Notes under the pieces: model-generated
What the model was told of the DNA's origin: nothing
The model's database searches: none
The model's input: the letters and a program-made list of their open reading frames with translations, nothing else
Translations under genes and position numbers: made by a program
Source: Pseudomonas sp. v388
GTDB lineage: Bacteria > Pseudomonadota > Gammaproteobacteria > Pseudomonadales > Pseudomonadaceae
Reading direction: 5' to 3'
Assembly (NCBI RefSeq): GCF_003935425.1
Contig: NZ_RHQN01000008.1
Coordinates: 247,003-311,002, forward strand
DNA: 64,000 bases
Shown: in pieces, positions 26,621 to 35,316 of the stretch
Layout: each line of letters starts with the position of its first letter
How positions within the stretch are numbered: the stretch's first letter is position 1

Positions 26621-27946
26621 TCAATCCTTGCGGTTCTTGGCCTCGATCCACTGCGCCATGTACTTGGTGCTCTTGAGGTGGTGGTGGCGCAGCATGGTGC
26701 CGGTGAAGTTGCCGAGTCGGTGCCCGGGCAGATCCCGGCGCACCTGCTCGATGCGTTCGATCAGGCTGGCGCAGTGCCGTTCATGGCGATAGCGAGCGTT
26801 GAGCAGGGCGAGGCCGTTTGCCTGGGCCTGGTTCCACAGGGCCGGGTCCTGATAAAGCCGCACCGCCGACTCGGCGATCTGTGCCGCAGTGGAGCCGATC
26901 AAGCCGGGCCACGGCTGACCTGGCTCGTTCATCGCCTCGGCACCGATCGGCGTGGTGACCGACGGTGTACCGCAGAGCATCGCGTCGATCAGCTTGCCCT
27001 TGATTCCCGCTCCGAAGCGCACCGGCGCCAGGCACACGCGGGCGGCGGCCATCACCGCCAGCGCATCCTCGGCCCAGTTCAATACGTGAAAGCCCTGCGC
27101 CGCGTTATGCAGCGCGGTGGCCTTGGGCGGGGTGTAGGCGCCGTAGACATGAAACTGCGCGCCGGGCAGTTGCTGACGGATCAGCGGCCAGACGGCGGTC
27201 TTCATCCAGAGCACCGCATCCCAGTTGGGCGCATGGCGGAAATTGCCGATGGTCAGGAAGTGCTCGCGCTGATGGTACGGCGCGACCTGCTCGGGGAGGG
27301 TGTCGAGCATCAACGGACACCAATGCAGGATCGACGCCGGCAGGCCGAACAGCCCGGTCAGCAGGTCGATCTCTACATCGGAGGTCATCAGATTCAGGTC
27401 GCAGCGGTACAGTGCGGCGATCTCCCGCTGCGCCAGATCGCCAGGGGCCATTGCGCTGAACAGTGCATGACCATCCAGCGCAAAAAGCTCATCCAGATCA
27501 GCGTCTTGGGGCGTATTGCTCAGGTGATTTTTGAGAAGCTGATGGCGGGCATGCCGCAGGCTTTGCAGGTCGGATGTTTCAAGAATTCGCACGGCCGACG
27601 GGCAGTACTGTTCGACCCTCCAGCCAAACTGTTCCTCGATCATGAACTGGTCGAAGAGCACCACGTCCGGTTGCAGGTCGCTGATGAACGCGTCGAAGCT
27701 GCTGCTGTTGAGTTCGATGCGTACTTCATCGATGCCCAGCCCGGCCAGATCGGCCTTGTGCTCGCCCTCGGTGGCGGGGCTGGCGAAGGTAACCTGCCAG
27801 TCCTGCTCGAGGAAACACCGAATCAATTGCATCACGTGGCCGCTGGCCGCCGATGAGCGGGGTTCGGGCCACACGTAGCCGATGATCAGCAGGCGTGTGG
27901 CCGGGCGCGGCGTCTGGCCGGGGTGTTGCGGGTCAGGCTTAACCAA
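26621..27946 (-). CDS. Glycosyltransferase (GT-B fold, group-1 like)
   Basis: The protein (441 residues from a TTG at 27946) has a Rossmann-type N-terminal half ('RLLIIGYVWPEPRSSAAS') and a GT4-like C-terminal half with 'FLTIGNFRHAPNWDAVLWM' and the nucleotide-sugar motif 'APVRFGAGIKGKLIDAM'. It should transfer a sugar to an unknown acceptor in the cytoplasm. The likely start overlaps the stop of the preceding receiver gene, so the two are co-translated. The open frame extends to 28048 but only inside the receiver gene. The start is the least certain part. Confidence 0.78.
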   Translation of the reverse strand: MVKPDPQHPGQTPRPATRLLIIGYVWPEPRSSAASGHVMQLIRCFLEQDWQVTFASPATEGEHKADLAGLGIDEVRIELNSSSFDAFISDLQPDVVLFDQFMIEEQFGWRVEQYCPSAVRILETSDLQSLRHARHQLLKNHLSNTPQDADLDELFALDGHALFSAMAPGDLAQREIAALYRCDLNLMTSDVEIDLLTGLFGLPASILHWCPLMLDTLPEQVAPYHQREHFLTIGNFRHAPNWDAVLWMKTAVWPLIRQQLPGAQFHVYGAYTPPKATALHNAAQGFHVLNWAEDALAVMAAARVCLAPVRFGAGIKGKLIDAMLCGTPSVTTPIGAEAMNEPGQPWPGLIGSTAAQIAESAVRLYQDPALWNQAQANGLALLNARYRHERHCASLIERIEQVRRDLPGHRLGNFTGTMLRHHHLKSTKYMAQWIEAKNRKD

Positions 27947-28298
27947 GAATGCTTTTAACCTTGTCACGAAGAGCGTCGATGGAAAACGGCTTGCCGATCG
28001 AGTACATGCCGTCGGGCACGTCGATGTTCTCCGAATAGCCGCTGGCAAACAACACCGGCAGTTGCGGGCGCAGTTCGCGTACCTGGCCGGCCAGCTCGGT
28101 GCCTTTCATGTCCGGCAGGCCCTGATCGGTCATCATCAGATCAATGGTGGTGTCCGGCGCCCGGACGAATGCCAGGGCCTGAGCGGCGTCGGCGGCCTCG
28201 AGCACCTGGTATTCCAGCTCTTCGAGCACATCCACGATCAGCATGCGCACGATATTGTCGTCTTCAACCACCAGGATGGTACTGGCTGCTTCAGGCAT
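27939..28298 (-). CDS. Single-domain response regulator
   Basis: A 119-residue receiver with the acidic pair E12-D13, phosphoacceptor D58 ('LMMTDQGLPD') and the lysine in 'IGKPFS'. There is no output domain, so it acts by protein contact or as a phosphate sink/shuttle. The ATG at 28298 has GAGGAA before it. It overlaps the glycosyltransferase by about 8 bases and is divergent from the large hybrid kinase; it could take phosphate from one of the kinases of this island. Confidence 0.9.
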   Translation of the reverse strand: MPEAASTILVVEDDNIVRMLIVDVLEELEYQVLEAADAAQALAFVRAPDTTIDLMMTDQGLPDMKGTELAGQVRELRPQLPVLFASGYSENIDVPDGMYSIGKPFSIDALRDKVKSILG

Positions 28299-28612
28299 GG
28301 TTGATTTCCTCTCACTCAAAATAAATAACGGCTGCTCGACGAAGCCGCGCAGGCACTGCAAATCGGTGCGCATCCTGTCGCGGTCATTGGCCGTGGCTGA
28401 TGCCGGTCGCCGATTTTCTGTAGGGGTCCTGCATCAGTAAATGAAACATGCCCGGAAGTTCCATTTCTCCAGCGCCACGCCGCTGTGGGCGAGTCGACAA
28501 GGTATCGGCGGGTGGCAGATCACGAATGGGCGGTGCTTATCGCCTATTTATGTGTGAAATTTCAACATGCTAAGTAGGAAATCGAAGTCTTTTTCATCGA
28601 TTTACGGCAAAC

Positions 28613-28640
28613 TCCTTGGTTTTGATCATCCCGCCAAGGA
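28613..28640 (+). promoter_or_regulatory. Hairpin covering the ribosome site of the CHASE3 hybrid kinase
   Basis: TCCTTGG (28613-28619) pairs perfectly with CCAAGGA (28634-28640). The right arm contains the AAGGA ribosome site that serves the ATG at 28647. The structure would hold back translation unless opened. The remaining 300 bases between the divergent receiver and kinase genes show no other clear feature. Confidence 0.4.
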
Positions 28641-28646
28641 CTTTTC

Positions 28647-31600
28647 ATGAATCGGACGTCTGTTGTCGATGAAAAACGCTTCCGTAAACTGCTCGGGCGT
28701 AACGTCGGTTTACCGCTAGGTGTCGGTGTGTTGAGCGCGGTATTTTTCATTCTGCTGATCACCTATCTGCTGTCCGTGATCCAGTGGGTCGAACACACCG
28801 ACCGCGTGATCAATAACACCAATCGCGCGATGAAGTTGTCCATCGACATGGAAACCGGTATGCGCGGTTACCTGCTGACCGGCGACCAGCATTTTCTCGA
28901 TCCTTACGAAATTGCCAAGCCGGTGCTGATGGCCGAGCTGGCGGGCATCAAGGAGCTGGTGGCCGACAACACCACTCAGCTGGATCGTTTCAGACGCCTG
29001 CTCACTTTGCAGGAAGAGTGGAACCGCTTCGCCCAGGAGATGATCGAGCTGCGCCGCAGCAACGGCGACTACATGAGTTCCGTGCAGAGCGGGCGCGGCA
29101 AGCGCATCACCGATGAAATCCGTCTGCACTACGACCAGGCCGTGGAGATGGAGCAGCAGCTGCGGCTCAACCGCAACGCCGAAGTCACCCGCACGACCAT
29201 TACCTCGGTCACGCTGTACCTGATTTTCGTCCTGGTGGTCAGCGGCATCCTGGCCTACATCGGCCGCAGGGATTTGCTGTCTTTGTCGGACACCTACAGC
29301 GAAAACATGAAGCAACAGGACCTCAATGCCGAGCGCCTGCAAAAGGTCGCCTGGCTGCGCAACGGCCAGACCGAACTCGCCGCCCAGGTGCTGGGCCAGT
29401 TGACGCTCAATATGCTGGGCCGCAACACCTTGCAGTTCCTCGCCAGCCATCTGGGGGCGGTGGTGGCCGCGCTCTATGTTCGCCAGGAACACGGCAGCCT
29501 GGTGCGGGTGGCGTCCTACGGGTTCTCGCGGGAACAGGAACAGCAGGAACAGACGATTTTCAGCGACGAGGGCATCGTCGGCCAGGCTGCCCAGCAGGAT
29601 CGCCTGATCACGCTGGAAGATGTGCCGGTCGATTACTTCAAGGTCGCCTCGGGCCTGGGCGATGGCTCGCCACGCACGGTGGTGGTCGTGCCTACCAGCA
29701 ATGACGATCTGGTCAACGGCGTGATCGAACTGGGTTTCCTGCGCCCGCTCAGCGAGCGCGACCTGGAATTCCTCGAGCTGATTTCCGACAACGTCGGTAC
29801 GTCCATCGACGCGGCCCGCTATCGCCAGCGTTTGCAGGAAGTGCTCACCGAAACCCAGCAGCTCAACGAAGAGTTGCAGGTTCAGCAGGAAGAGCTGCGC
29901 ACCGCGAACGAAGAACTGGAAGAACAGTCGCGAATCCTCAAGGAATCGCAGGTCAATCTGGAAACCCAGCAGGCCGAACTGGAGCAGACCAACGAACAAT
30001 TGGCCGAGCAGAGCCAGGCCCTGGCCGATCAGCGCGACGCGCTGGACCGCAACAACGAAGAACTGAGCATCGCTCAGGTTGAGCTGCAGGCCCGTGCCGA
30101 TGAGCTGCAGCGCTCCAGCAAATACAAGTCCGAATTCCTCGCCAACATGTCCCACGAGCTGCGCACCCCGCTCAACAGCTCGTTGATTCTCGCCAAACTG
30201 CTGGCCGAAAACCCGACCGACAACCTCACCGGCGAGCAGGTCAAGTTTGCCGAGTCGATCTATTCGGCAGGCAACGACCTGCTGAACCTGATCAACGACA
30301 TTCTGGATATCTCCAAGGTCGAAGCCGGCAAGCTGGAAGTGCGCCCGGAAACCAGCAGCGTTTCGCGTCTGGTGGAGGGCCTGCGCAGCATGTTCCAGCC
30401 GCTGGCGGCCGAGAAGCGCCTGGAGTTCGGCGTCGAGCTGCAACCCGGCGCGCCGACCCTGCTGCACACCGACCGCCAGCGCCTGGAGCAGATCCTCAAG
30501 AACCTGCTGTCCAACGCCATCAAGTTCACCGAAACCGGGTCGGTCAGCATGATCGTTTCGCGGCAGCCGGGCGCGGGCATCGCGTTCACCGTGCGCGACT
30601 CGGGTATCGGCATTGCCGAAGAACACCAGCAAAGCATCTTCGAGGCGTTCCGTCAGGCCGACGGCACCACCAATCGCCGCTATGGCGGCACCGGCCTGGG
30701 GCTGTCTATTTCCCGCGATCTGGCGGCTTTGCTGGGCGGCTCGATCAGCGTCACCAGCGCGCCCGGCCAGGGCAGCATCTTCACTCTGGTTCTGCCTGAA
30801 ACCTACGTCGAACAGGGCGAATCCGGCGCCGAGCCGGTCCCGACCCCGCCGCCGGCCGTGGTTGCCACCGCCATTCGGGTGCCGGTCGCCGTCGTGCCGG
30901 CGCCGGTGGTGCACGAAGCACCGCGCAGTGAAACGCAGCCGTCCGTCGCCGACGACCGCGACCAGCCGGTGTCCGGCAAGCGCCGCATCCTGGTCATCGA
31001 GGACGATATCGCGTTCGCCGGCATTCTCTACGACCTGGCCCACGAACTGGGTTACCAGTGCCTGGTGGCGCACGCCGCTGACGAAGGCTTCAACCTGGCG
31101 GCGCAGTTCACCCCCGACGCGATCCTGCTGGACATGCGCCTGCCGGACCATTCCGGGTTGACCGTGCTGCAGCGCCTCAAGGAACTGGCGGTGACCCGGC
31201 ATATCCCGGTCCACGTGATTTCCGTCGAAGACCGCCAGGAAGCCGCGATGCACATGGGCGCCATCGGTTACGCCGTGAAGCCCACGACCCGCGAGGAACT
31301 CAAGGACGTGTTCGCCAAGCTGGAAGCCAAGCTGACCCAGAAGGTCAAGCGCATCCTGCTGGTGGAGGACGACGCCCTGCAGCGTGACAGCATCGCGCGG
31401 CTGATCGGCGACGACGACATCGAGATTACCGCCGTGGGCCTGGCCCAGGAAGGTCTCGACCTGCTGCGCGACAACGTTTACGACTGCATGATCATCGACC
31501 TCAAGCTGCCGGACATGCACGGCGACGAGCTGCTCAAGCGCATGTCCACCGAAGAGATCTGCGCGTTCCCGCCCGTGATCGTCTACACCGGGCGCAACAT

Positions 31601-32162
31601 GACCCGCGATGAAGAAACCGAGCTGATGAAATATTCACGCTCAATCATCATCAAGGGTGCGCGCTCGCCGGAACGCCTGCTCGACGAAGTCACGCTGTTC
31701 CTGCACAAGGTCGAATCGCAGCTCTCCAACGAACGGCAGAAGATGCTCAAGACGGCCCGCAGCCGCGACAAGGTGTTCGAGGCGCGCAAGATCTTGGTGG
31801 TGGATGACGATGTGCGCAACATCTTCGCCCTGACCAGTGCTCTGGAACACAAGGGCGCGGTGGTGGAAATTGCCCGCAACGGCCTGGAAGCCATCGCCCG
31901 GCTCAACGAGATCCCGGATATCGACCTGGTGCTGATGGACGTGATGATGCCGGAGATGGACGGTTATGAAGCGACCGCCGAGATCCGCAAGGACCCGCGC
32001 TGGCGCAAGCTGCCGATCATCGCGGTGACGGCCAAGGCCATGAAGGACGATCAGGAGCGCTGCCTGCAGGCCGGCTCCAACGATTACCTGGCCAAGCCGA
32101 TCGATCTGGACCGGCTGTTTTCATTGATACGCGTCTGGCTGCCAAAAATGGAACGTATTTGA
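28647..32162 (+). CDS. CHASE3-GAF hybrid histidine kinase with three receivers
   Basis: The 1171-residue membrane protein has helix 1 (about 20-45), a periplasmic CHASE3 domain (45-185, with 'MRGYLLTGDQHFL'), helix 2 (about 188-207), a GAF domain (240-395), a long Gln/Glu-rich coil (397-495), a HisKA domain with H503 ('NMSHELRTPLN'), an ATPase domain ('LKNLLSNAIKF', 'GTGLGLSI') and three receivers with phospho-aspartates at about 829, 951 and 1098. Receiver 3 is the most canonical; receiver 2 ends in a rearranged lysine region ('IIIKGARSPE'). It heads the run HHK-cheR-cheB-kinase-receiver. The coil resembles that of CheB-CheR-PAS fusion proteins. Confidence 0.93.
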   Translation: MNRTSVVDEKRFRKLLGRNVGLPLGVGVLSAVFFILLITYLLSVIQWVEHTDRVINNTNRAMKLSIDMETGMRGYLLTGDQHFLDPYEIAKPVLMAELAGIKELVADNTTQLDRFRRLLTLQEEWNRFAQEMIELRRSNGDYMSSVQSGRGKRITDEIRLHYDQAVEMEQQLRLNRNAEVTRTTITSVTLYLIFVLVVSGILAYIGRRDLLSLSDTYSENMKQQDLNAERLQKVAWLRNGQTELAAQVLGQLTLNMLGRNTLQFLASHLGAVVAALYVRQEHGSLVRVASYGFSREQEQQEQTIFSDEGIVGQAAQQDRLITLEDVPVDYFKVASGLGDGSPRTVVVVPTSNDDLVNGVIELGFLRPLSERDLEFLELISDNVGTSIDAARYRQRLQEVLTETQQLNEELQVQQEELRTANEELEEQSRILKESQVNLETQQAELEQTNEQLAEQSQALADQRDALDRNNEELSIAQVELQARADELQRSSKYKSEFLANMSHELRTPLNSSLILAKLLAENPTDNLTGEQVKFAESIYSAGNDLLNLINDILDISKVEAGKLEVRPETSSVSRLVEGLRSMFQPLAAEKRLEFGVELQPGAPTLLHTDRQRLEQILKNLLSNAIKFTETGSVSMIVSRQPGAGIAFTVRDSGIGIAEEHQQSIFEAFRQADGTTNRRYGGTGLGLSISRDLAALLGGSISVTSAPGQGSIFTLVLPETYVEQGESGAEPVPTPPPAVVATAIRVPVAVVPAPVVHEAPRSETQPSVADDRDQPVSGKRRILVIEDDIAFAGILYDLAHELGYQCLVAHAADEGFNLAAQFTPDAILLDMRLPDHSGLTVLQRLKELAVTRHIPVHVISVEDRQEAAMHMGAIGYAVKPTTREELKDVFAKLEAKLTQKVKRILLVEDDALQRDSIARLIGDDDIEITAVGLAQEGLDLLRDNVYDCMIIDLKLPDMHGDELLKRMSTEEICAFPPVIVYTGRNMTRDEETELMKYSRSIIIKGARSPERLLDEVTLFLHKVESQLSNERQKMLKTARSRDKVFEARKILVVDDDVRNIFALTSALEHKGAVVEIARNGLEAIARLNEIPDIDLVLMDVMMPEMDGYEATAEIRKDPRWRKLPIIAVTAKAMKDDQERCLQAGSNDYLAKPIDLDRLFSLIRVWLPKMERI

Positions 32163-32210
32163 ACCCTCGCGGCCAAAGCCAGCATCTTTTGCTCAACTTC
32201 AGGGTCCTGC

Positions 32211-33032
32211 ATGCACGTGGATCGAAACGCTGACATCGAGTTGCGGCTGTTGATTGAGGCGATCTACCTCAAATACAGCTACGACTTCCGCGATTATTCA
32301 GGCGCGTCGATCAAACGACGCGTCTCGCATGCTCTGCGCCAGTTCGATTGCAGCACCATCTCCGCCTTGCAGGAGCGGGTGCTGCACGATCCGGCCATGT
32401 TCATGCAGCTGCTGCAATTGCTCACCATCCCGGTCAGCGAAATGTTCCGCGACCCGACACACTTTCGTGCGATTCGCGAAGAAGTGGTGCCGCTGCTGCG
32501 CACCTATCCGTCGATCAAGATCTGGATCGCCGGCTGCAGCACGGGCGAAGAGGTGTATTCCATGGCCATCCTGCTGCGTGAGGAAGGTCTGCTGGAACGC
32601 ACTATCATCTATGCCACCGATATCAATCCCACCTCGCTGGAAAAAGCCAAGCAGGGAATTTTCTCCATGGAGAACGTGCGGGCGTATCACCACAATTACC
32701 TGGCCGCGGGCGGGCAGCGGGACTTTTCCGACTACTACACCTCGGCCTATGAGTACGCGATCTTCGACAGGACGCTGCGGGACAACGTGACCTTCGCCGA
32801 TCACAGCCTGGCGACCGACAGTGTGTTTTCCGAAACCCAGTTCATTTCCTGCCGCAATGTGCTGATCTATTTCAACAAGAAGTTGCAGAACCGCGCCTTC
32901 GGCCTGTTTCACGACTCCCTGTGCCACCGTGGCTTCCTGGCGCTGGGCAGCAAGGAAACGCTGGATTTTTCGGCCTATAGCGGCGCGTTCGAAACCCTGG
33001 TCAAGCCTGAACGGATCTACCGTAAATCATGA
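32211..33032 (+). CDS. CheR-type glutamate methyltransferase
   Basis: The 273-residue protein matches CheR end to end: an N-terminal helical domain, 'IPVSEMFRDPTHF', the SAM loop 'IWIAGCSTGEEVYSMA', 'YATDINPTSLEKAKQGIF' and 'ISCRNVLIYFNKKLQ'. It should methylate glutamate side chains with SAM. There is no chemoreceptor, CheA or CheW nearby, so the substrate is probably not a classical receptor; the coil of the upstream hybrid kinase is a candidate. It overlaps the next gene by 4 bases (ATGA). Confidence 0.92.
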   Translation: MHVDRNADIELRLLIEAIYLKYSYDFRDYSGASIKRRVSHALRQFDCSTISALQERVLHDPAMFMQLLQLLTIPVSEMFRDPTHFRAIREEVVPLLRTYPSIKIWIAGCSTGEEVYSMAILLREEGLLERTIIYATDINPTSLEKAKQGIFSMENVRAYHHNYLAAGGQRDFSDYYTSAYEYAIFDRTLRDNVTFADHSLATDSVFSETQFISCRNVLIYFNKKLQNRAFGLFHDSLCHRGFLALGSKETLDFSAYSGAFETLVKPERIYRKS

Positions 33033-33643
33033 GGACATCTTTCAGTCCGGAATCGTCTGCACAGCCGCTGCCCAGGGTCGAGGCGATCGTTGTCGGTGCA
33101 TCGGCCGGCGGCGTGGAAGCGCTGTTGAAGATCTTCAGCGCCATCAGGATCGGGTTCCGGTTGCCGATCATTACCGTTCTGCATCTGCCTGACGATCACC
33201 GCAGCCAGTTGGCCCACGTGTTCGGCAGTCGGCTGCGCATGCCGGTGAAGGAGGGCAACGACAAGGAAAGCATCGAGCCGGGCACCTTGTACTTCGCGCC
33301 GGCCGGTTACCATCTGTCGGTGGAGAACGACCGCAGCTTTTCCCTGAGCCAGGAAGACCGGGTGTTTTACTCGCGGCCCAGCATCGACATTCTGTTCGCC
33401 TCCGCCGCCGATGCCTACGGGCCGGCGCTGGCCGGGGTGTTGCTGACCGGCGCCAACAACGATGGAGCGCAAGGACTGGCGCAGATCAAGACCTACGGCG
33501 GTTTTACCGTGATCCAGGATCCGACCCAGGCTCAGGCGCGCACCATGCCCGAAGCCGCGCTGGCACTGCATTCACCGGACTACCTTCTGCCTTTGAACGA
33601 TATAGGCCAATTGCTGGTCGAGCTGGAACGAATCGCATGCTAA
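33029..33643 (+). CDS. Stand-alone CheB-type methylesterase domain
   Basis: The 204-residue protein is only the catalytic half of CheB, with no receiver. The triad is visible: serine in 'VGASAGGVEAL', histidine in 'VLHLPDDHRSQ', aspartate in 'LLTGANNDGAQG' (usual text TGMGNDGA). 'FYSRPSIDILFASAA' is also conserved. It should demethylate or deamidate the target of the preceding CheR. Loss of the receiver means it lacks the normal phosphorylation switch. It overlaps both neighbours (4 and 7 bases). Confidence 0.92.
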   Translation: MRTSFSPESSAQPLPRVEAIVVGASAGGVEALLKIFSAIRIGFRLPIITVLHLPDDHRSQLAHVFGSRLRMPVKEGNDKESIEPGTLYFAPAGYHLSVENDRSFSLSQEDRVFYSRPSIDILFASAADAYGPALAGVLLTGANNDGAQGLAQIKTYGGFTVIQDPTQAQARTMPEAALALHSPDYLLPLNDIGQLLVELERIAC

Positions 33644-34818
33644 ATGACATCCAGGCAAAACTGCTGATCGTCGATGATCTGCCGGAAAACCTGCTGGCCC
33701 TCGAAGCGCTGATCAAGCGCGAAGATCGCACGGTGTTCAAGGCGCTGTCGGCCGATGAGGCCTTGTCGTTGCTGTTGCAGCACGAATTCGCGCTGGCCAT
33801 TCTCGATGTGCAGATGCCCGGCATGGACGGCTTCCAGTTGGCCGAACTGATGCGCAGCACCGAAAAGACCAAGAGCATCCCCATCGTCTTCGTCAGCGCG
33901 GCGGGGCGCGAACTGAACTATGCGTTCAAGGGCTATGAAAGCGGTGCGGTGGATTTTCTGCACAAGCCGCTGGATATCCATGCGGTCAAGAGTAAGGTCA
34001 ATGTCTTTGTCGACCTGTACCGCCAGCGCAAGGCGGTCAAGTTGCAGGTCGAGGCACTGGAGCGCAGCCGCCGCGAACAGGAAGTTCTGCTGAACCGCCT
34101 GCAGGCGACCCAGGCCGAGTTGGAACATGCGGTGCGTATGCGCGACGACTTCATGTCCATCGTTTCCCACGAAGTGCGTACGCCGCTCAATGGCCTGATT
34201 CTGGAAACCCAGCTGCGCAAGCTGCATCTGGCCAAGAACAATACCGCCGCGTTCACCATGGACAAGCTGCACGCCATGGTCGAACGGGACGAACGGCAGA
34301 TCCAGAGCCTTATCCGCTTGATCGAAGACATGCTCGACGTCTCGCGCATCCGCACCGGCAAGCTGTCGATCCGCACCAATCCGTTCGATCTCAGTGAACT
34401 GGTCCGTCAGTTGCTGGAAAACTACGCGGCGCAGATCGCAGCGGCCGAGTCTTCCATTTCCCTGTCGGCCGACGAGCCGGTGATCGGCGTGTGGGACGAA
34501 TTCCGCATCGAGCAGGTGGTGTCCAATCTGCTTACCAATGCGCTGCGCTACGGCGCACACAAGCCGATCAGTGTGCGCGTCTATGCCGAGACCGGCCGGG
34601 CCTGCGTCGAGGTCACGGACCAGGGCATCGGCATCACGCCGGAGAACCAGAAGCGCATTTTCCAGCAGTTCGAGCGAGTGTCCGCCAACCATGTGGCGGC
34701 CGGCCTGGGCTTGGGCTTGTTCATCTCCGAGCAGATCGTGCTGGCCCACGGCGGCCGCATCGAGGTGGAAAGCGAGGTTGGAAACGGCTCGACGTTCAGG
34801 GTCTGCCTGCCGTTGTAA
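33637..34818 (+). CDS. Receiver-histidine kinase (cytoplasmic)
   Basis: The 393-residue protein has an N-terminal receiver (D57 in 'LAILDVQMPGMDGF'), a short coil (130-160), a HisKA domain with H178 ('SIVSHEVRTPLNGLI') and an ATPase domain ('VVSNLLTNALRYG', 'AGLGLGLFI'). There is no membrane helix or PAS domain, so its input is phosphorylation of its own receiver, probably by the CHASE3 kinase two genes upstream. The start overlaps the cheB-like stop by 7 bases. Confidence 0.93.
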   Translation: MLNDIQAKLLIVDDLPENLLALEALIKREDRTVFKALSADEALSLLLQHEFALAILDVQMPGMDGFQLAELMRSTEKTKSIPIVFVSAAGRELNYAFKGYESGAVDFLHKPLDIHAVKSKVNVFVDLYRQRKAVKLQVEALERSRREQEVLLNRLQATQAELEHAVRMRDDFMSIVSHEVRTPLNGLILETQLRKLHLAKNNTAAFTMDKLHAMVERDERQIQSLIRLIEDMLDVSRIRTGKLSIRTNPFDLSELVRQLLENYAAQIAAAESSISLSADEPVIGVWDEFRIEQVVSNLLTNALRYGAHKPISVRVYAETGRACVEVTDQGIGITPENQKRIFQQFERVSANHVAAGLGLGLFISEQIVLAHGGRIEVESEVGNGSTFRVCLPL

Positions 34819-34916
34819 GACAAACCTACAAGGTTTGTGGATTTATCGGATAATACGCGCAACCTACGATGCGGGTCGTGGTCGTATTGGCAGCTATTTA
34901 GATCAAAGGCAGTTCA

Positions 34917-35294
34917 ATGAGTGCTGATGCAGAAAATGTCGTACTGATCGTCGAAGACGAGCCACTGATATTGATGTTGTTGTCCGACTACCTGTCGGGC
35001 GAAGGGTATCGGGTGTTGCAAGCCGAGAACGGTGAGCAGGCCTTCGAGATTCTGGCGACCAAACCCCATCTTGACCTGATGATCACCGACTACCGCCTGC
35101 CGGGCGGTATTTCCGGCGTGCAGATTGCCGAGCCCGCTGTCATGCTGCGGCCCGAGCTGAAAGTCATCTTCATCAGTGGCTATCCGGCGGAAATCGTCGA
35201 GTCGGGCAGCCCCATCGCCGCCAAGGCACCGATCCTGGCCAAGCCTTTCACCATGGAAACCCTGCATTCGCAGATCCAGGACCTGCTGGCCTGA
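34917..35294 (+). CDS. Single-domain response regulator
   Basis: A 125-residue receiver with E13-D14, phosphoacceptor D58 ('LMITDYRLPGG') and lysine in 'ILAKPFTME'. It follows the receiver-kinase by 98 bases, which include a promoter-like TAATAC stretch, so it may also be made on its own. No output domain. Confidence 0.9.
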   Translation: MSADAENVVLIVEDEPLILMLLSDYLSGEGYRVLQAENGEQAFEILATKPHLDLMITDYRLPGGISGVQIAEPAVMLRPELKVIFISGYPAEIVESGSPIAAKAPILAKPFTMETLHSQIQDLLA

Positions 35295-35316
35295 GCCGGC
35301 GACACTGGCGCCGGCC

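Noticed and set aside
28716-31520. 934-residue open frame on the minus strand
   Set aside because: Antisense to the CHASE3 hybrid kinase; produced by third-position GC bias.
32211-33643. Chemotaxis operon
   Set aside because: CheR and CheB are present, but there is no cheA, cheW, cheY-flagellar gene or receptor in the window, so classical chemotaxis is not supported.
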